Assembly: GCF_051549785.1 (NCBI RefSeq)
Contig: NZ_CP189974.1
Location: 1,178,001 to 1,242,000, forward strand
Source of the DNA: Caldatribacterium sp051549785
GTDB lineage: Bacteria; Atribacterota; Atribacteria; Atribacterales; Caldatribacteriaceae
DNA: 64,000 bases
Reading direction: 5' to 3'
A program made the position numbers and the translations under genes. Positions 32,936 to 42,168 of the stretch are shown in pieces. The notes beneath the pieces were generated by a model. It was not told the origin of the DNA and made no database searches. It saw only the letters and a program-made list of their open reading frames with translations. Position 1 is the stretch's first letter; each line of letters opens with the position of its first letter.

Positions 32936-34204
32936 ATGGAGATAAAGGCGCCTCGGGGAACACGGGATATTCTCGGCGAAGAGGTGGCACTCTGGCAGCA
33001 CCTTGAGGAGGTTGTGCGCCGGAATGCCCATCTTTTCGGATACGAGGAAATCCGAACCCCTGTTTTCGAGCACACGGAACTCTTCGCCCGCGGGGTGGGA
33101 GAAGAAACCGACATCGTGCAGAAGGAGATGTACACCTTCACCGATAAAGGGGGAAGGAGCATCACCCTTCGGCCGGAAGGGACGGCTCCAGTAGTGCGGG
33201 CGTACCTTGAGCATGGGTTCTTCGTCCGGGACCCCCGCGTCCGGTGGTACTACCTCGGCCCCATGTTCCGTTACGAGCGTCCCCAGGCGGGACGCATGCG
33301 CCAGTTCCACCAGTTCGGTTTCGAGGCTTTAGGGTTCCAGGACCCGGCCTGTGATGCTGAAATCATCCTTCTTGCCTGGACGATTTACCGGGAACTCGGT
33401 CTTTCTGACCTTTCCCTTGAGCTCAATAGCATCGGCTGTCCCCTCTGCAAGCCCCACTACGTGCGGCGGCTTCGGGAGTACCTGGAGAGCCGTAAAGACG
33501 CGCTCTGCGAGAACTGCAAAAGGCGCCTTGTGGAGAATCCGCTTCGGGTTCTCGATTGCAAGAACGAAACGTGCCAGGCGGTGTTCCGCGAGGCGTCTTT
33601 CCCAAGCATTCAGGACTTCCTCTGTACTGAGTGCCGCAGGCATGAGGAGCGACTCTTTTCCCTCCTGAAGCGCCTTGGCATCCCCTTCGTGGTCAATCCC
33701 CGTCTGGTCCGGGGCCTTGATTACTACACCCGTACGGTGTTTGAAGTTAAGGTTCACACCTTGGGGGCTCAGGATGCCATTGGCGGTGGGGGGAGGTACG
33801 ATGGCCTGGCACGGGCTCTCGGAGGTCCTGAAGTCCCGGGAGTTGGGTTTGCGGCGGGCATGGAACGCATTGTCCTTCTCCTTGAACGGAGCGGTTTTCC
33901 CCGGAAGGGTACCTTTCGGGTCTATCTTGCTCCTCAGGATGAAGAGGGGGAGAAGGACCTCCTCGCGCTGAGTCAGGTTCTTCATGAAGCAGGCATTCCC
34001 TTCTGTCTTGACTTTGCCAGCAAAAACCTCAGGTACCATCTGAAACGGGCGCAGAAAATGGGCGTGCGCTTTGTGGTCATTGCCGGGGAAGAGGAACGGA
34101 AGAACGAAGGCTTTTCCCTCAAAGACCTTGTTTCGGGGGAGCAGATGCTCCTTTCCCGAGAAGAACTCCTCGGGCGACTGCGAAAGGAGCGGGAGACATG
34201 CTGA
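32936..34204 (+). CDS. hisS: Histidyl-tRNA synthetase
   Basis: 422 residues, class II. Motif 1 region A-P-R-G-T-R-D-I-L near the start, T-L-R-P-E-G-T-A (about 80-87), motif 2 F-R-Y-E-R-P-Q-A-G-R-M-R-Q-F-H, the histidine-specific R-G-L-D-Y-Y-T-R-T-V-F-E near 260, motif 3 G-V-G-F-A-A-G-M-E-R, and a C-terminal anticodon-binding domain. There are extra cysteine pairs around residues 165-240 (C-P-L-C-K, C-E-N-C-K-R, C-T-E-C-R) that could bind zinc. It overlaps aspS by 7 bases, a common bacterial pairing. Confidence 0.97.
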   Translation: MEIKAPRGTRDILGEEVALWQHLEEVVRRNAHLFGYEEIRTPVFEHTELFARGVGEETDIVQKEMYTFTDKGGRSITLRPEGTAPVVRAYLEHGFFVRDPRVRWYYLGPMFRYERPQAGRMRQFHQFGFEALGFQDPACDAEIILLAWTIYRELGLSDLSLELNSIGCPLCKPHYVRRLREYLESRKDALCENCKRRLVENPLRVLDCKNETCQAVFREASFPSIQDFLCTECRRHEERLFSLLKRLGIPFVVNPRLVRGLDYYTRTVFEVKVHTLGAQDAIGGGGRYDGLARALGGPEVPGVGFAAGMERIVLLLERSGFPRKGTFRVYLAPQDEEGEKDLLALSQVLHEAGIPFCLDFASKNLRYHLKRAQKMGVRFVVIAGEEERKNEGFSLKDLVSGEQMLLSREELLGRLRKERETC

Positions 34205-35952
34205 GGACCCATACCTGTGGTGAGCTTCGCAAAACCGACGTAGGGAAGGAGGTTACCCTTGCAGGCTGGGTGCACCGGATTCGGGACCATGGGGGTATCA
34301 TTTTCCTGGACCTCCGGGATCGCTTCGGCATCACCCAGGTCGTGGTGAGTTCAGAGAACGAAAAGGCCTATGAGGTTGCCGCATCTGTCCGTCCCGAATA
34401 CGTGGTGCAGGTGAAGGGTGTTGTCAGGGAACGGCCTGAAGGTCTAACCAATCCCCGTCTGGCCACTGGGGACATTGAGGTCCATGCACTGACATTCGTG
34501 GTGCTCTCGCCTTCTGAGCTCCCGCCCTTTGAGATTGAGGGGAGAAAGGAAGTTGATGAATCCCTCCGCCTCCGCTACAGATACCTGGATCTCCGGCGGT
34601 CCAGAATGCAGGAAAACCTCATGCTGCGCCATAAAGCGGCGCAGAGCATCCGCCGGTTCCTTACCGAGCGTGGTTTTGTTGAGGTCGAAACTCCTTTCCT
34701 CACGAAGAGCACGCCTGAGGGTGCCCGGGATTTCCTTGTTCCCAGCCGCCTGAACCCCGGCTCCTTTTACGCCCTGCCCCAGTCGCCCCAGCTCTTCAAG
34801 CAGCTCCTCATGGTGGCTGGCTTTGACCGGTACTTCCAGATTGTCCGGTGTTTCCGCGACGAGGACCTCCGGGCCGACCGGCAACCCGAGTTCACCCAGG
34901 TGGACATCGAGATGTCCTTTGTGGACCGGGAGGATGTGCTGCGGCTTGTGGAAGAACTCATGCAGCACGTTTTCGCCGAGGTGCTTGAGGTGACCCTGGA
35001 GATTCCCTTCCCGCGCCTGACGTATGAGGAAGCTCTGAAAAAGTACGGCACGGACAAGCCGGACCTTCGCTTCTCTCTCACTATCGACGACCTCACACCG
35101 CTTTTCCTTGAGGAGGGAGGGGGCGTGCTGCCCTTGGGGGAAAAGGGCCGTGTTGTCTTCCGGGGGCTTTTCGTGCCCCAGGACCATTCCCTCTCCCGGA
35201 AAAAGCTCGACCTCTTCGCAGCGGAGGCAAGGGAAAGGCACCTTGCCCTTTCCTGGGTTCGAAAGGCCCAGGAGGACTTCTCCTCTCCTCTCAAAGGGAA
35301 GGTTCCCGAGACGCTCTTCCAGCGCCTTGTGGCGAGATACCCCTTTGGTGAGGGTTCGGTGCTCCTTGTGTCCTGGGGGGAGGAAGAGGTTCTCCAGGAA
35401 TTTCTGGGGAATCTTCGGGTGCAACTTGGGAGAGAGATGCCCGAGAAAGAACGTTTCGCCTTTGTGTGGGTTGTGGACTTTCCCCTTCTTGAGTGGAGCG
35501 AGGAAGAGAGGCGCTGGGTTTCGGTTCACCACCCCTTCACGGCTCCCTTTGATGAGGACATTCCCCTTCTTGACGAGCATCCAGAGCGTGTTCGGGCAAA
35601 GGCTTACGACCTCGTCCTCAACGGGTACGAAGTTGGTGGAGGCAGTATCCGGATTCACCGGAGGGACCTTCAGGAGAAGATCTTCTCCCGCCTCAGCCTG
35701 ACGGAACGGGAAATCCGGGAGAAATTCGGTTTCTTTGTGGAGGCACTGCAGTTTGGCTGTCCTCCCCATGGAGGCATCGCTTTGGGCTTCGACCGGCTGG
35801 TGATGCTCCTCTGCGGTGAGGATTCCATCCGGGAAGTCATCGCCTTTCCCAAAACGCAAAAGGGTGTGTGCCTGCTCACCGGTGCTCCGTCTCCGGTGGA
35901 GAAGGAGCAGCTCGATATCCTTGGCATTGCCCTCAAGAAGGAAAAGCGGTAG
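34198..35952 (+). CDS. aspS: Aspartyl-tRNA synthetase, bacterial type
   Basis: 584 residues, matching the bacterial form with its GAD insertion. OB-fold anticodon domain (G-W-V-H-R-I-R-D-H-G-G) first, then class II motif 2 (F-R-D-E-D-L-R-A-D-R-Q-P-E-F-T-Q-V-D), the GAD region in the middle and motif 3 G-I-A-L-G-F-D-R-L-V-M-L. It charges tRNA-Asp. Whether it also mischarges tRNA-Asn depends on AsnRS or GatCAB elsewhere. ATG start overlaps the hisS stop. Confidence 0.97.
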   Translation: MLRTHTCGELRKTDVGKEVTLAGWVHRIRDHGGIIFLDLRDRFGITQVVVSSENEKAYEVAASVRPEYVVQVKGVVRERPEGLTNPRLATGDIEVHALTFVVLSPSELPPFEIEGRKEVDESLRLRYRYLDLRRSRMQENLMLRHKAAQSIRRFLTERGFVEVETPFLTKSTPEGARDFLVPSRLNPGSFYALPQSPQLFKQLLMVAGFDRYFQIVRCFRDEDLRADRQPEFTQVDIEMSFVDREDVLRLVEELMQHVFAEVLEVTLEIPFPRLTYEEALKKYGTDKPDLRFSLTIDDLTPLFLEEGGGVLPLGEKGRVVFRGLFVPQDHSLSRKKLDLFAAEARERHLALSWVRKAQEDFSSPLKGKVPETLFQRLVARYPFGEGSVLLVSWGEEEVLQEFLGNLRVQLGREMPEKERFAFVWVVDFPLLEWSEEERRWVSVHHPFTAPFDEDIPLLDEHPERVRAKAYDLVLNGYEVGGGSIRIHRRDLQEKIFSRLSLTEREIREKFGFFVEALQFGCPPHGGIALGFDRLVMLLCGEDSIREVIAFPKTQKGVCLLTGAPSPVEKEQLDILGIALKKEKR

Positions 35953-35975
35953 CCGGGGTTTCGACTCCCGGTTTT
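35953..35975 (+). terminator. Possible terminator after aspS
   Basis: CCGGG and CCCGG form a short 5-base stem with a 9-base loop, followed by GTTTT directly after the stop codon. Weak. Confidence 0.35.
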
Positions 35976-35994
35976 CCAGGCTTTTTGAGCGTCA

Positions 35995-36024
35995 TTGCAA
36001 AAGGTGAGGGCTTGTGCTATTATC
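35995..36024 (+). promoter_or_regulatory. Promoter for the structured RNA upstream of rpsA
   Basis: TTGCAA and TATTAT are 18 bases apart, and the -10 is extended (TGCTATTAT). Expected start about 36031, exactly where the folded RNA begins. Confidence 0.65.
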
Positions 36025-36030
36025 TTGGCA

Positions 36031-36203
36031 GAAGTCGGTTTGTGACCCTGCTTTGCGCGTGATGTCAAATGAGGCTTTGACCCAACACCCTTGTCCAGGG
36101 AGCCTGGACTCCGGAAGAGCCGTGGTTCTTCCGGGAGGGCACCCACCTTTTGGAGGACGAGGATCAAAGCGGTTGACACACGGCAGAAGCGGGGTCACAC
36201 TGT
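36031..36203 (+). ncRNA. Highly structured RNA, 6S-like or rpsA leader
   Basis: About 170 bases folding back on themselves almost completely. A closing stem of about 26 pairs joins 36042-36067 to 36173-36198. Inner stems join 36074-36080 with 36164-36170 and 36089-36096 with 36155-36162. A perfect 8-base apical hairpin (CCGGAAGA with its complement) spans 36111-36134. The rod shape with a long closing stem, internal bulges, a CACCCACCTT stretch on the 3' side and a size near 180 fits 6S RNA. It has its own promoter but no terminator, and it ends right before the rpsA Shine-Dalgarno, so an autoregulatory leader is the alternative. I see no match to SRP RNA, RNase P or tmRNA signatures. Confidence 0.6.
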
Positions 36204-36223
36204 GAGGAAGGAGTGTGTTGGGT

Positions 36224-38161
36224 GTGGAAAACGAGAAAGCCATGGAGCTGCTCCACGAAAACCTCGAACAAATCCGCATGGTGCGACCCGGAGACCTCAT
36301 CAAGGGAAAGGTCATTAAAAAGGGTGACGAAGGCTACTTCGTGAACATCAACTATAAAGCTGAGGGCATTCTCCCTCTCCGGGAACGGGCTCAAGGGAGG
36401 GAAGGTGAGGTGGAGCACGATCTCGAAGAGGGAGAGGAAATCTGGGTCATGGTGACCCGCATCGACGATCAGGGGTATGTATGGCTTTCACGGGAACAGG
36501 CCCGTTACCAGGGTGCCTGGATTGACATAGAGGAGAGCAGGGACCAGGGGAAGGTTCTCACGGCAAAGGTCAAGCGAAAGGTCAAAGGTGGGCTCATTGT
36601 GGACGTTGGGGTGAACGCTTTCCTTCCCGCTTCCTGCGTTGACGTCGTTCCCCGGAATCTCGACGAGCTCATCAACCAGTCGATTCAGGTGAAGGTCATC
36701 GAGGCCGACCGCAAGACCCGCAACGTCATTGTTTCTCGCCGGGCGGTGATTGAAGAGGAACTCGCCCGCCGCCGCCAGGAGACCATCGCCTCGCTTGAGG
36801 TCGGTCAGGTTCGAAAGGGCGTTGTGAAGAACATCACCAATTTCGGGGTCTTTGTGGACCTCGGAGGCATTGACGGGCTTTTGCATATCTCCGAGGTTTC
36901 CTGGGGCAAAGTCGGCAAACTCGAGGACCTCTTCAAAAAGGGTGACGAAATCGAGGTCAAGGTCATCGCCTGGGATCCAGAGAAAGAGGAAATCAGCCTC
37001 AGCCTGAAACGCCTCACTCCTGATCCGTGGGAGCGCTTCGTCCAGGAAGTGAAGGTTGGCGACGTCGTCAAGGGGAAGGTCGTCTCCTTGAAGGAGTTCG
37101 GAGTGTTTGTAGAGATTGAAGAGGGCGTGGAGGGGCTCATCCACATTTCGGACCTCTCCTGGGGGTATGTGAAGCATCCCCGGGAAGTGGTGAGGGTCGG
37201 CGATATTGTGGAGGCCAAGGTTCTCGAAATTGACCCTGAGCGGCGTCGCATTTCCCTCGGTCTCAAGCAGATTTTCCCTGATCCTTGGGAGAACATCGAG
37301 GAGAAGTATCCCGTGGGAAGCACCGTCCGCGTCCGGGTGAACAAGGTGAGCACCAGGGGAGCGCTGGTTGAGGTGGAGGAGGGCGTTGAGGGTCGTATCC
37401 CCCTTGAGGAGCTCTCCTGGAAGCGGGTTACCCGGGTGAACGACGTGGTGCGGCGGAACCAGCTTGTGGAAGCCAAGGTTCTCGCCATTGACCGGGAAAG
37501 CCGGCAGCTCACCCTGAGCTTGCGGGCGCTTCGTCCCAATCCCTGGGAAGAGGCGCAGACGAGGTGGCAGGTTGGGGACATCGTCGAGGGGAAGATTCAG
37601 CGCCTCATGAACTTCGGTGCCTTTGTGGAGCTTGCCCCTGAGATTGAAGCCCTGCTTCCCCTTTCTGAAATCGCCTGGGAGCCGGTGAAGCACCCCAGTC
37701 AGGTCTTCAAAAAAGGGCAGACGGTTTCGCTGAAGATTATCGAGTTCAAGCCGGAAGAGCAACGCATTGTGGTGAGCCGCAAGGCACTCCTCCCGGATCC
37801 CTGGGAAATCATCAAAACCCGGTATCCTCTGGGGAGTATCCATGAGGGGAAGGTTGTCCGACTGGTGGATTTTGGCGCCTTCGTGGAGCTTGAGGAGGGC
37901 TGGGATGGTCTCGTGCACATCTCGGAAATCGCCGAGGAACGCATCAGTTCTCCCCAGGAGGTTCTCAAAGAGGGTGACATCGTCAAGGTCAAGGTCATCA
38001 AGCTCGACGATGCTGAGCGGAAGATTGGCCTGAGCATCAAGCAGGCGCTGCGGGAGGAAGAGGAGAAAGCCCGCAAAGAACAGACTCAGGAAGGAAAAAT
38101 CACCCTTGGGGACGTCATTGGGGAGAAACTGGCAACCATTCTGAACAACCTGAAAAAATGA
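36224..38161 (+). CDS. rpsA: Ribosomal protein S1 homologue with seven S1 domains
   Basis: About 645 residues. Seven S1/OB repeats, beginning near residues 20, 105, 190, 275, 360, 445 and 530, each opening with a (V/L)G-(D/S)-x-(V/H)-x-G-x-V-type strand and most containing F-G-(V/A)-F-V-(D/E)-(L/I). E. coli S1 has six. Repeats 3, 4, 6 and 7 are the most canonical. S1 binds mRNA and helps it onto the 30S subunit. In many bacteria it represses its own synthesis. Start codon uncertain: GTG, TTG and GTG occur in frame within 10 bases after AAGGAG; spacing favours the last. A KOW or IspH fusion is not present. Confidence 0.9.
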   Translation: MENEKAMELLHENLEQIRMVRPGDLIKGKVIKKGDEGYFVNINYKAEGILPLRERAQGREGEVEHDLEEGEEIWVMVTRIDDQGYVWLSREQARYQGAWIDIEESRDQGKVLTAKVKRKVKGGLIVDVGVNAFLPASCVDVVPRNLDELINQSIQVKVIEADRKTRNVIVSRRAVIEEELARRRQETIASLEVGQVRKGVVKNITNFGVFVDLGGIDGLLHISEVSWGKVGKLEDLFKKGDEIEVKVIAWDPEKEEISLSLKRLTPDPWERFVQEVKVGDVVKGKVVSLKEFGVFVEIEEGVEGLIHISDLSWGYVKHPREVVRVGDIVEAKVLEIDPERRRISLGLKQIFPDPWENIEEKYPVGSTVRVRVNKVSTRGALVEVEEGVEGRIPLEELSWKRVTRVNDVVRRNQLVEAKVLAIDRESRQLTLSLRALRPNPWEEAQTRWQVGDIVEGKIQRLMNFGAFVELAPEIEALLPLSEIAWEPVKHPSQVFKKGQTVSLKIIEFKPEEQRIVVSRKALLPDPWEIIKTRYPLGSIHEGKVVRLVDFGAFVELEEGWDGLVHISEIAEERISSPQEVLKEGDIVKVKVIKLDDAERKIGLSIKQALREEEEKARKEQTQEGKITLGDVIGEKLATILNNLKK

Positions 38162-39150
38162 ACGTCCCGTTGGAAAAACCGGCTCTTTCTGCCCTTGCCC
38201 GCGCCATCATTGAAGAAATCCGGGAAGTGGCTTCTTGCTTTCGGCAAACCGTTGTGGCCTTTTCGGGAGGGATGGACAGCACCGTTACGCTTTTTTTGGC
38301 CTGCGAGGCTCTGGGACGGAGAAACGTCGTTTCCTGCACCGTTGACTGGGGGCCGTATCTCCCCCGGAAGGCTCGTGAAAACATCCGCTTCCTCGTGGAG
38401 CACTTTGGGGTGGAGCACATCATGCTCCCCGGCCAGAGCGTGCTTGAAGAGGTGGCAAAGGGTGGTCCCTCCTGTAACCTCTGCACAAAAAGAGCGAAAC
38501 TCGCCCGCATTCGGGAGCATTTCGGGGAAGGTACGCTCATTCTTGGTGGGGCCAACAAAAGCGACAGCTGGGGCAACCGGGGGGTGAAGTTCCTCAGGGG
38601 GACTTTTTCGCCGCTCTTTGACCTGGGAAAGGAAGAAATTGCCGCTTTAGCGGCGTTTCTCGGTATCCCCATCCGCCGGATCGGAGAACATGCCGTCCGG
38701 GAAGGGTGTTTCCTCAAACACCTCTTGAAACCCCTGGCCTCTCCCTCCTTCCACGGTCAGGCGGTGGTGGAGGCCAACGAACGCCTTCTTGAGGTGCTCG
38801 ACGAGGCAGGGTATGTAAGAGACCTTGCCAACGTCACCGTCGTGGGCCCCTTGCGAGAGAACATCGCCCTGGTGAACGTGTCCCCTCTGCCTGGAGAGCC
38901 TCTAAGGACCAGGATTCTTGAGAGCCTTTCGACCCTTCCTTCCCTTTCCCGGGTAATCCTTGTGGATGGACCCCTGCGGCTTGTGGTCCGGGCCAATCCC
39001 GGCATTTACCGCAACGAGCTCTCCCGATTCTGGCTTGCGCGGGGGAGGATACAGCCGGAATTCGCCCTCCCTGTGCAGTGTATTTTCCTCCCCTCCACCA
39101 ACCGGCGGTTGCGAACCTTTCACGTTGTGGACGTCGTAAAGGAGCGATGA
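38158..39150 (+). CDS. PP-loop ATPase of the LarE/ExsB-like superfamily
   Basis: 330 residues. The pyrophosphatase loop F-S-G-G-M-D-S-T is near residue 36. A C-N-L-C pair with downstream K-R-A-K-L-A-R-I is near 102, then G-G-A-N-K-S-D-S-W-G-N-R-G-V-K near 130 and S-P-L-F-D-L-G-K-E-E-I, the part that binds ATP in LarE- and QueC-type enzymes. The C-terminal ~100 residues look like a separate alpha/beta domain. The superfamily adenylates a carbonyl or carboxyl and then adds sulfur or nitrogen. The true substrate is unknown. Its start overlaps the rpsA stop and its stop overlaps the alaS start. Confidence 0.75.
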   Translation: MNVPLEKPALSALARAIIEEIREVASCFRQTVVAFSGGMDSTVTLFLACEALGRRNVVSCTVDWGPYLPRKARENIRFLVEHFGVEHIMLPGQSVLEEVAKGGPSCNLCTKRAKLARIREHFGEGTLILGGANKSDSWGNRGVKFLRGTFSPLFDLGKEEIAALAAFLGIPIRRIGEHAVREGCFLKHLLKPLASPSFHGQAVVEANERLLEVLDEAGYVRDLANVTVVGPLRENIALVNVSPLPGEPLRTRILESLSTLPSLSRVILVDGPLRLVVRANPGIYRNELSRFWLARGRIQPEFALPVQCIFLPSTNRRLRTFHVVDVVKER

Positions 39151-41780
39151 CCGTGTACTCAAGCAGGGACATCCGGAATCTCTTCCTTGCCTTTTTCAGG
39201 AACCGGGGTCATGAGGTTCTGCCCAGTGCTTCGCTTATCCCTCAAGATCCGACACTCCTTCTCACCATTGCCGGCATGGTGCCTTTCAAGCCCATCTTCC
39301 TTGGCCAGGTGAAGCCGAGCTTCCGGCGGGTCTGCACGGTCCAGAAATGCGTCCGGGTGAGCGACTTAGAGAAGGTCGGCTATACCCCAAGGCACCACAC
39401 CTTCTTCGAGATGCTCGGCAACTTCTCCTTTGGGGACTACTTCAAGAAAGAGGCCTGCCAGTGGGCCTGGGAGTTCCTCACGGAAGAACTCTGCCTTCCA
39501 GTGGAACGTCTTTCGGTTTCGGTGCACGAGAAGGATGAGGAGGCCTTTCGCATCTGGAGGGATATCGTTGGGCTTCCGGAGGAGAAAATCGTTTTTCTCG
39601 GAGATGAAGACAACTTCTGGGCTTCAGGGCCGGTGGGGCCCTGCGGGTACTGCTCGGAGATTTACTACGACACCGGGAAAGAGCGGGGTTGCGGGAAGGA
39701 AACCTGCCGCCCAGGGTGTGATTGCGACCGGTTCCTCGAGGTCTGGAATCTCGTCTTCATGGAGTTCGATCGCCAGTCCGATGGGACTTTACGGGAGCTT
39801 CCGAGCAAGAACATCGATACTGGCATGGGTCTTGAGCGCATTAGCGCCGTGGTGCAAAAGGTGGAATCCAACTTCGAGACAGACCTCTTCCTTCCCCTTA
39901 TCCGGTCGCTTGAGGGGTTGAGCGGGGTTCCTTATGAAAAGGAAAAACCCGTCTTCCGCCTCGTTGCTGACCATTCCCGTGCAGTGGCCTTCCTCATTGC
40001 CGACGGAGTGTATCCGGCCAATGAGGGGCGAGGATACGTCCTGCGGCGGCTCATCCGTCGAGCCCACCGTTTTGGGAAAAGAATTGGCCTTGTGAAGCCT
40101 TTCCTGCATGAACTTGCCTTCCGGGTTGTGGAGCTCATGGGCGATGTGTACCCGGAGCTCCGAAGAAACGAAACGACCATTGCCCAGGTCGTCTTCCAGG
40201 AAGAGAAGCGCTTTGAGGACACCCTTGCCCTTGGGTTTGCCCGTCTTGAAGAGCTCCTTGAAGAGGCCAGGGCAAAGAACGCAAGAACGATCTCAGGCCG
40301 GGAAATCTTCAAGCTCTACGATACCTATGGCCTGCCCCTTGACTTTACCCAGGAGGTGCTGAGAGAAGAGGGATTTTCCTTCTCTCAGGAGGAGTTCGAG
40401 GAAGAGATGGAACGCCAGAGAACCCGTGCCCGGAAAGCCCAGGAGGAGAGATTCTCTGGCCTCAAGGGGCAGAAAAGGGAAGAGGAGCTCTTTTCCGGCT
40501 TTCGTTCTACCTTCGTAGGGTACGACCGTCTTTCTGCAGAGAGCGTGCTCCTTGCCCTCTCTGATGGCAATGAGCTCATTCCTGAGGCTTCCCAGGGTGC
40601 GGAGGTGCTCTTTGTGCTCGACGTCACGCCTTTCTATGCAGAGAAGGGCGGGCAGGAGTGGGATACCGGGTGGTTTGTGACGCCCTCGGGAACGGTGGAG
40701 GTCCTCCAGGTCAGCGGTCCCTCGGCAGCCCTTTCCGTACACCGGGGGATCGTCCGGGAGGGGAGGGTCAAGGTGGGTGAACGGGGGAAGGCGCTTGTCA
40801 ACGAGAAGCGTCGCCGGGGTCTTGAAACCCACCACACGGTCACACACCTTCTCCACCGGGCCCTGCGGGAGGTTCTTGGAGAGCAGGTGAAGCAGGCGGG
40901 GTCCTTTGTGGGGGAGGAGAGCCTTCGCTTCGACTTTACCCATTTTGCTCCCTTAAGCGATGAGGAGCTTGAAGCGGTGGAGAGAAGGGTCAACGAGAAA
41001 ATCGCCGAGGACCTCCCGGTGTACGTGAGTTTCAGTTCCCTTGAAGAAGCCCAGAAACGCGGCGTGGTGGCCCTCTTTGGGGAGAAGTACGAGTTTCCGG
41101 TACGGATTGTCCGGGTGGGGGATTACACGGCAGAGCTCTGTGGAGGGACACACCTCAGGCGAACCAGTGAGGCTCTGGCATTTGTGATTCTCTCAGAGTC
41201 AAGCATTGGTGCCGGTATCCGGCGCATTGAGGCTGTGGCAGGGTGGAGGGCGCTTGAGATGCTCCGTGCCTCCCGGAAGGTCCTGCAGGGGGTGCGGGGA
41301 CTTCTCAATGTCGAGGAAGCTCACCTTCTGAGGACGCTTGAGGAGCTCCTTGAAGAGAACAGAAATCTCCGGAAATTCCTTGCCCGGGAAAGGAAAGAGC
41401 GTATCCTCCGGGAGCTCCAGGAAAGACTTGAAAAAATGCCCCAGGGGTCACTGCTTTTTGCCCACCTTTTTGAGGATGGCCTGGACCTTGAGCTTTTGCG
41501 GGAAGTTGCCGATGTCCTGCGCGGTGCACTCTCCCGGGGTGCCATCGCCCTGGGGACGGCCGAGGGGGAGAAGGTAAAGGGCATCATCGCCGGAGTGGGG
41601 CTTGGGGGAGGAACGAACCTCGGAGCGTTCCTGCGGGAAGTCTCCAGGACCATTGGAGGGGGTGGAGGAGGGAAGCCCCATTTCGCCCAGTTTGGGGGAA
41701 TCCCGAGATCCCGCTGGGGAGAGTTTCTGAAGTACCTTGAAGAGTTCCTGAAAGCCCATGAAGCGGGTCATGGCCCTTGA
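39147..41780 (+). CDS. alaS: Alanyl-tRNA synthetase
   Basis: 877 residues, full length. Catalytic domain with G-M-V-P-F-K, Q-K-C-V-R, H-H-T-F-F-E-M-L-G-N-F-S-F-G-D-Y-F; tRNA recognition region; editing domain with H-H-T-V-T-H-L-L-H-R-A-L and C-G-G-T-H (zinc ligands); and C-terminal DHHA1 domain with G-L-G-G-G-T-N. The ATG inside the preceding stop (ATGA) was chosen because conserved similarity begins there. The next gene begins inside its last 23 bases. Confidence 0.97.
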   Translation: MTVYSSRDIRNLFLAFFRNRGHEVLPSASLIPQDPTLLLTIAGMVPFKPIFLGQVKPSFRRVCTVQKCVRVSDLEKVGYTPRHHTFFEMLGNFSFGDYFKKEACQWAWEFLTEELCLPVERLSVSVHEKDEEAFRIWRDIVGLPEEKIVFLGDEDNFWASGPVGPCGYCSEIYYDTGKERGCGKETCRPGCDCDRFLEVWNLVFMEFDRQSDGTLRELPSKNIDTGMGLERISAVVQKVESNFETDLFLPLIRSLEGLSGVPYEKEKPVFRLVADHSRAVAFLIADGVYPANEGRGYVLRRLIRRAHRFGKRIGLVKPFLHELAFRVVELMGDVYPELRRNETTIAQVVFQEEKRFEDTLALGFARLEELLEEARAKNARTISGREIFKLYDTYGLPLDFTQEVLREEGFSFSQEEFEEEMERQRTRARKAQEERFSGLKGQKREEELFSGFRSTFVGYDRLSAESVLLALSDGNELIPEASQGAEVLFVLDVTPFYAEKGGQEWDTGWFVTPSGTVEVLQVSGPSAALSVHRGIVREGRVKVGERGKALVNEKRRRGLETHHTVTHLLHRALREVLGEQVKQAGSFVGEESLRFDFTHFAPLSDEELEAVERRVNEKIAEDLPVYVSFSSLEEAQKRGVVALFGEKYEFPVRIVRVGDYTAELCGGTHLRRTSEALAFVILSESSIGAGIRRIEAVAGWRALEMLRASRKVLQGVRGLLNVEEAHLLRTLEELLEENRNLRKFLARERKERILRELQERLEKMPQGSLLFAHLFEDGLDLELLREVADVLRGALSRGAIALGTAEGEKVKGIIAGVGLGGGTNLGAFLREVSRTIGGGGGGKPHFAQFGGIPRSRWGEFLKYLEEFLKAHEAGHGP

Positions 41781-42168
41781 TGTGGGGGAAAAGCGCATTG
41801 GCATTGCCATGAACTGGGGGACGGGACTCGCTTTTCCCTATCGGATTCTCCCCCGGAAAGGGAAGGACGACGTTGCCCGTATCCTTGCCCTTGCCCGGGA
41901 ATGCTGTATCGACACCATCGTCCTCGGTTTTCCCATCCGCACCGACGGCACAAAGGGAAAGGAGGCTGAGGCCCTGGAGGGCTTCGCCGCAGAACTCCGA
42001 CAACATTTCCCCGGAGAAGTGGTCCTTATTGATGAGCGTTTTTCCACGAAGGAAGCTGAACGCCACCTCCTTGACCTTGATACGAGCCGGGCAAAGAGGA
42101 AACGCCTCGTCGATACAATTGCTGCCTGTCTCATCCTCGAGACGTACCTTGCGAGGGAGAGGGTATGA
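41758..42168 (+). CDS. ruvX: RuvX/YqgF-family RNase H-fold protein
   Basis: 136 residues. RNase H-like fold with A-L-D-V-G-E-K-R-I-G-I-A near the N-terminus, V-L-G-F-P-I-R-T-D-G-T-K-G, and L-I-D-E-R-F-S-T-K-E-A containing catalytic acids. The family acts in pre-16S rRNA 5' end processing and has been described as a Holliday-junction resolvase. The alaS-ruvX-mltG order is common in bacteria. It overlaps alaS and mltG. Confidence 0.92.
   Translation: MKRVMALDVGEKRIGIAMNWGTGLAFPYRILPRKGKDDVARILALARECCIDTIVLGFPIRTDGTKGKEAEALEGFAAELRQHFPGEVVLIDERFSTKEAERHLLDLDTSRAKRKRLVDTIAACLILETYLARERV

Noticed and set aside
36031..36203. SRP RNA, RNase P RNA or tmRNA
   Set aside because: The SRP GGAAGGAAGC-type tetraloop region, the RNase P GAGGAAAGTC element and a tmRNA tag frame with alanine-tRNA ends are all missing.
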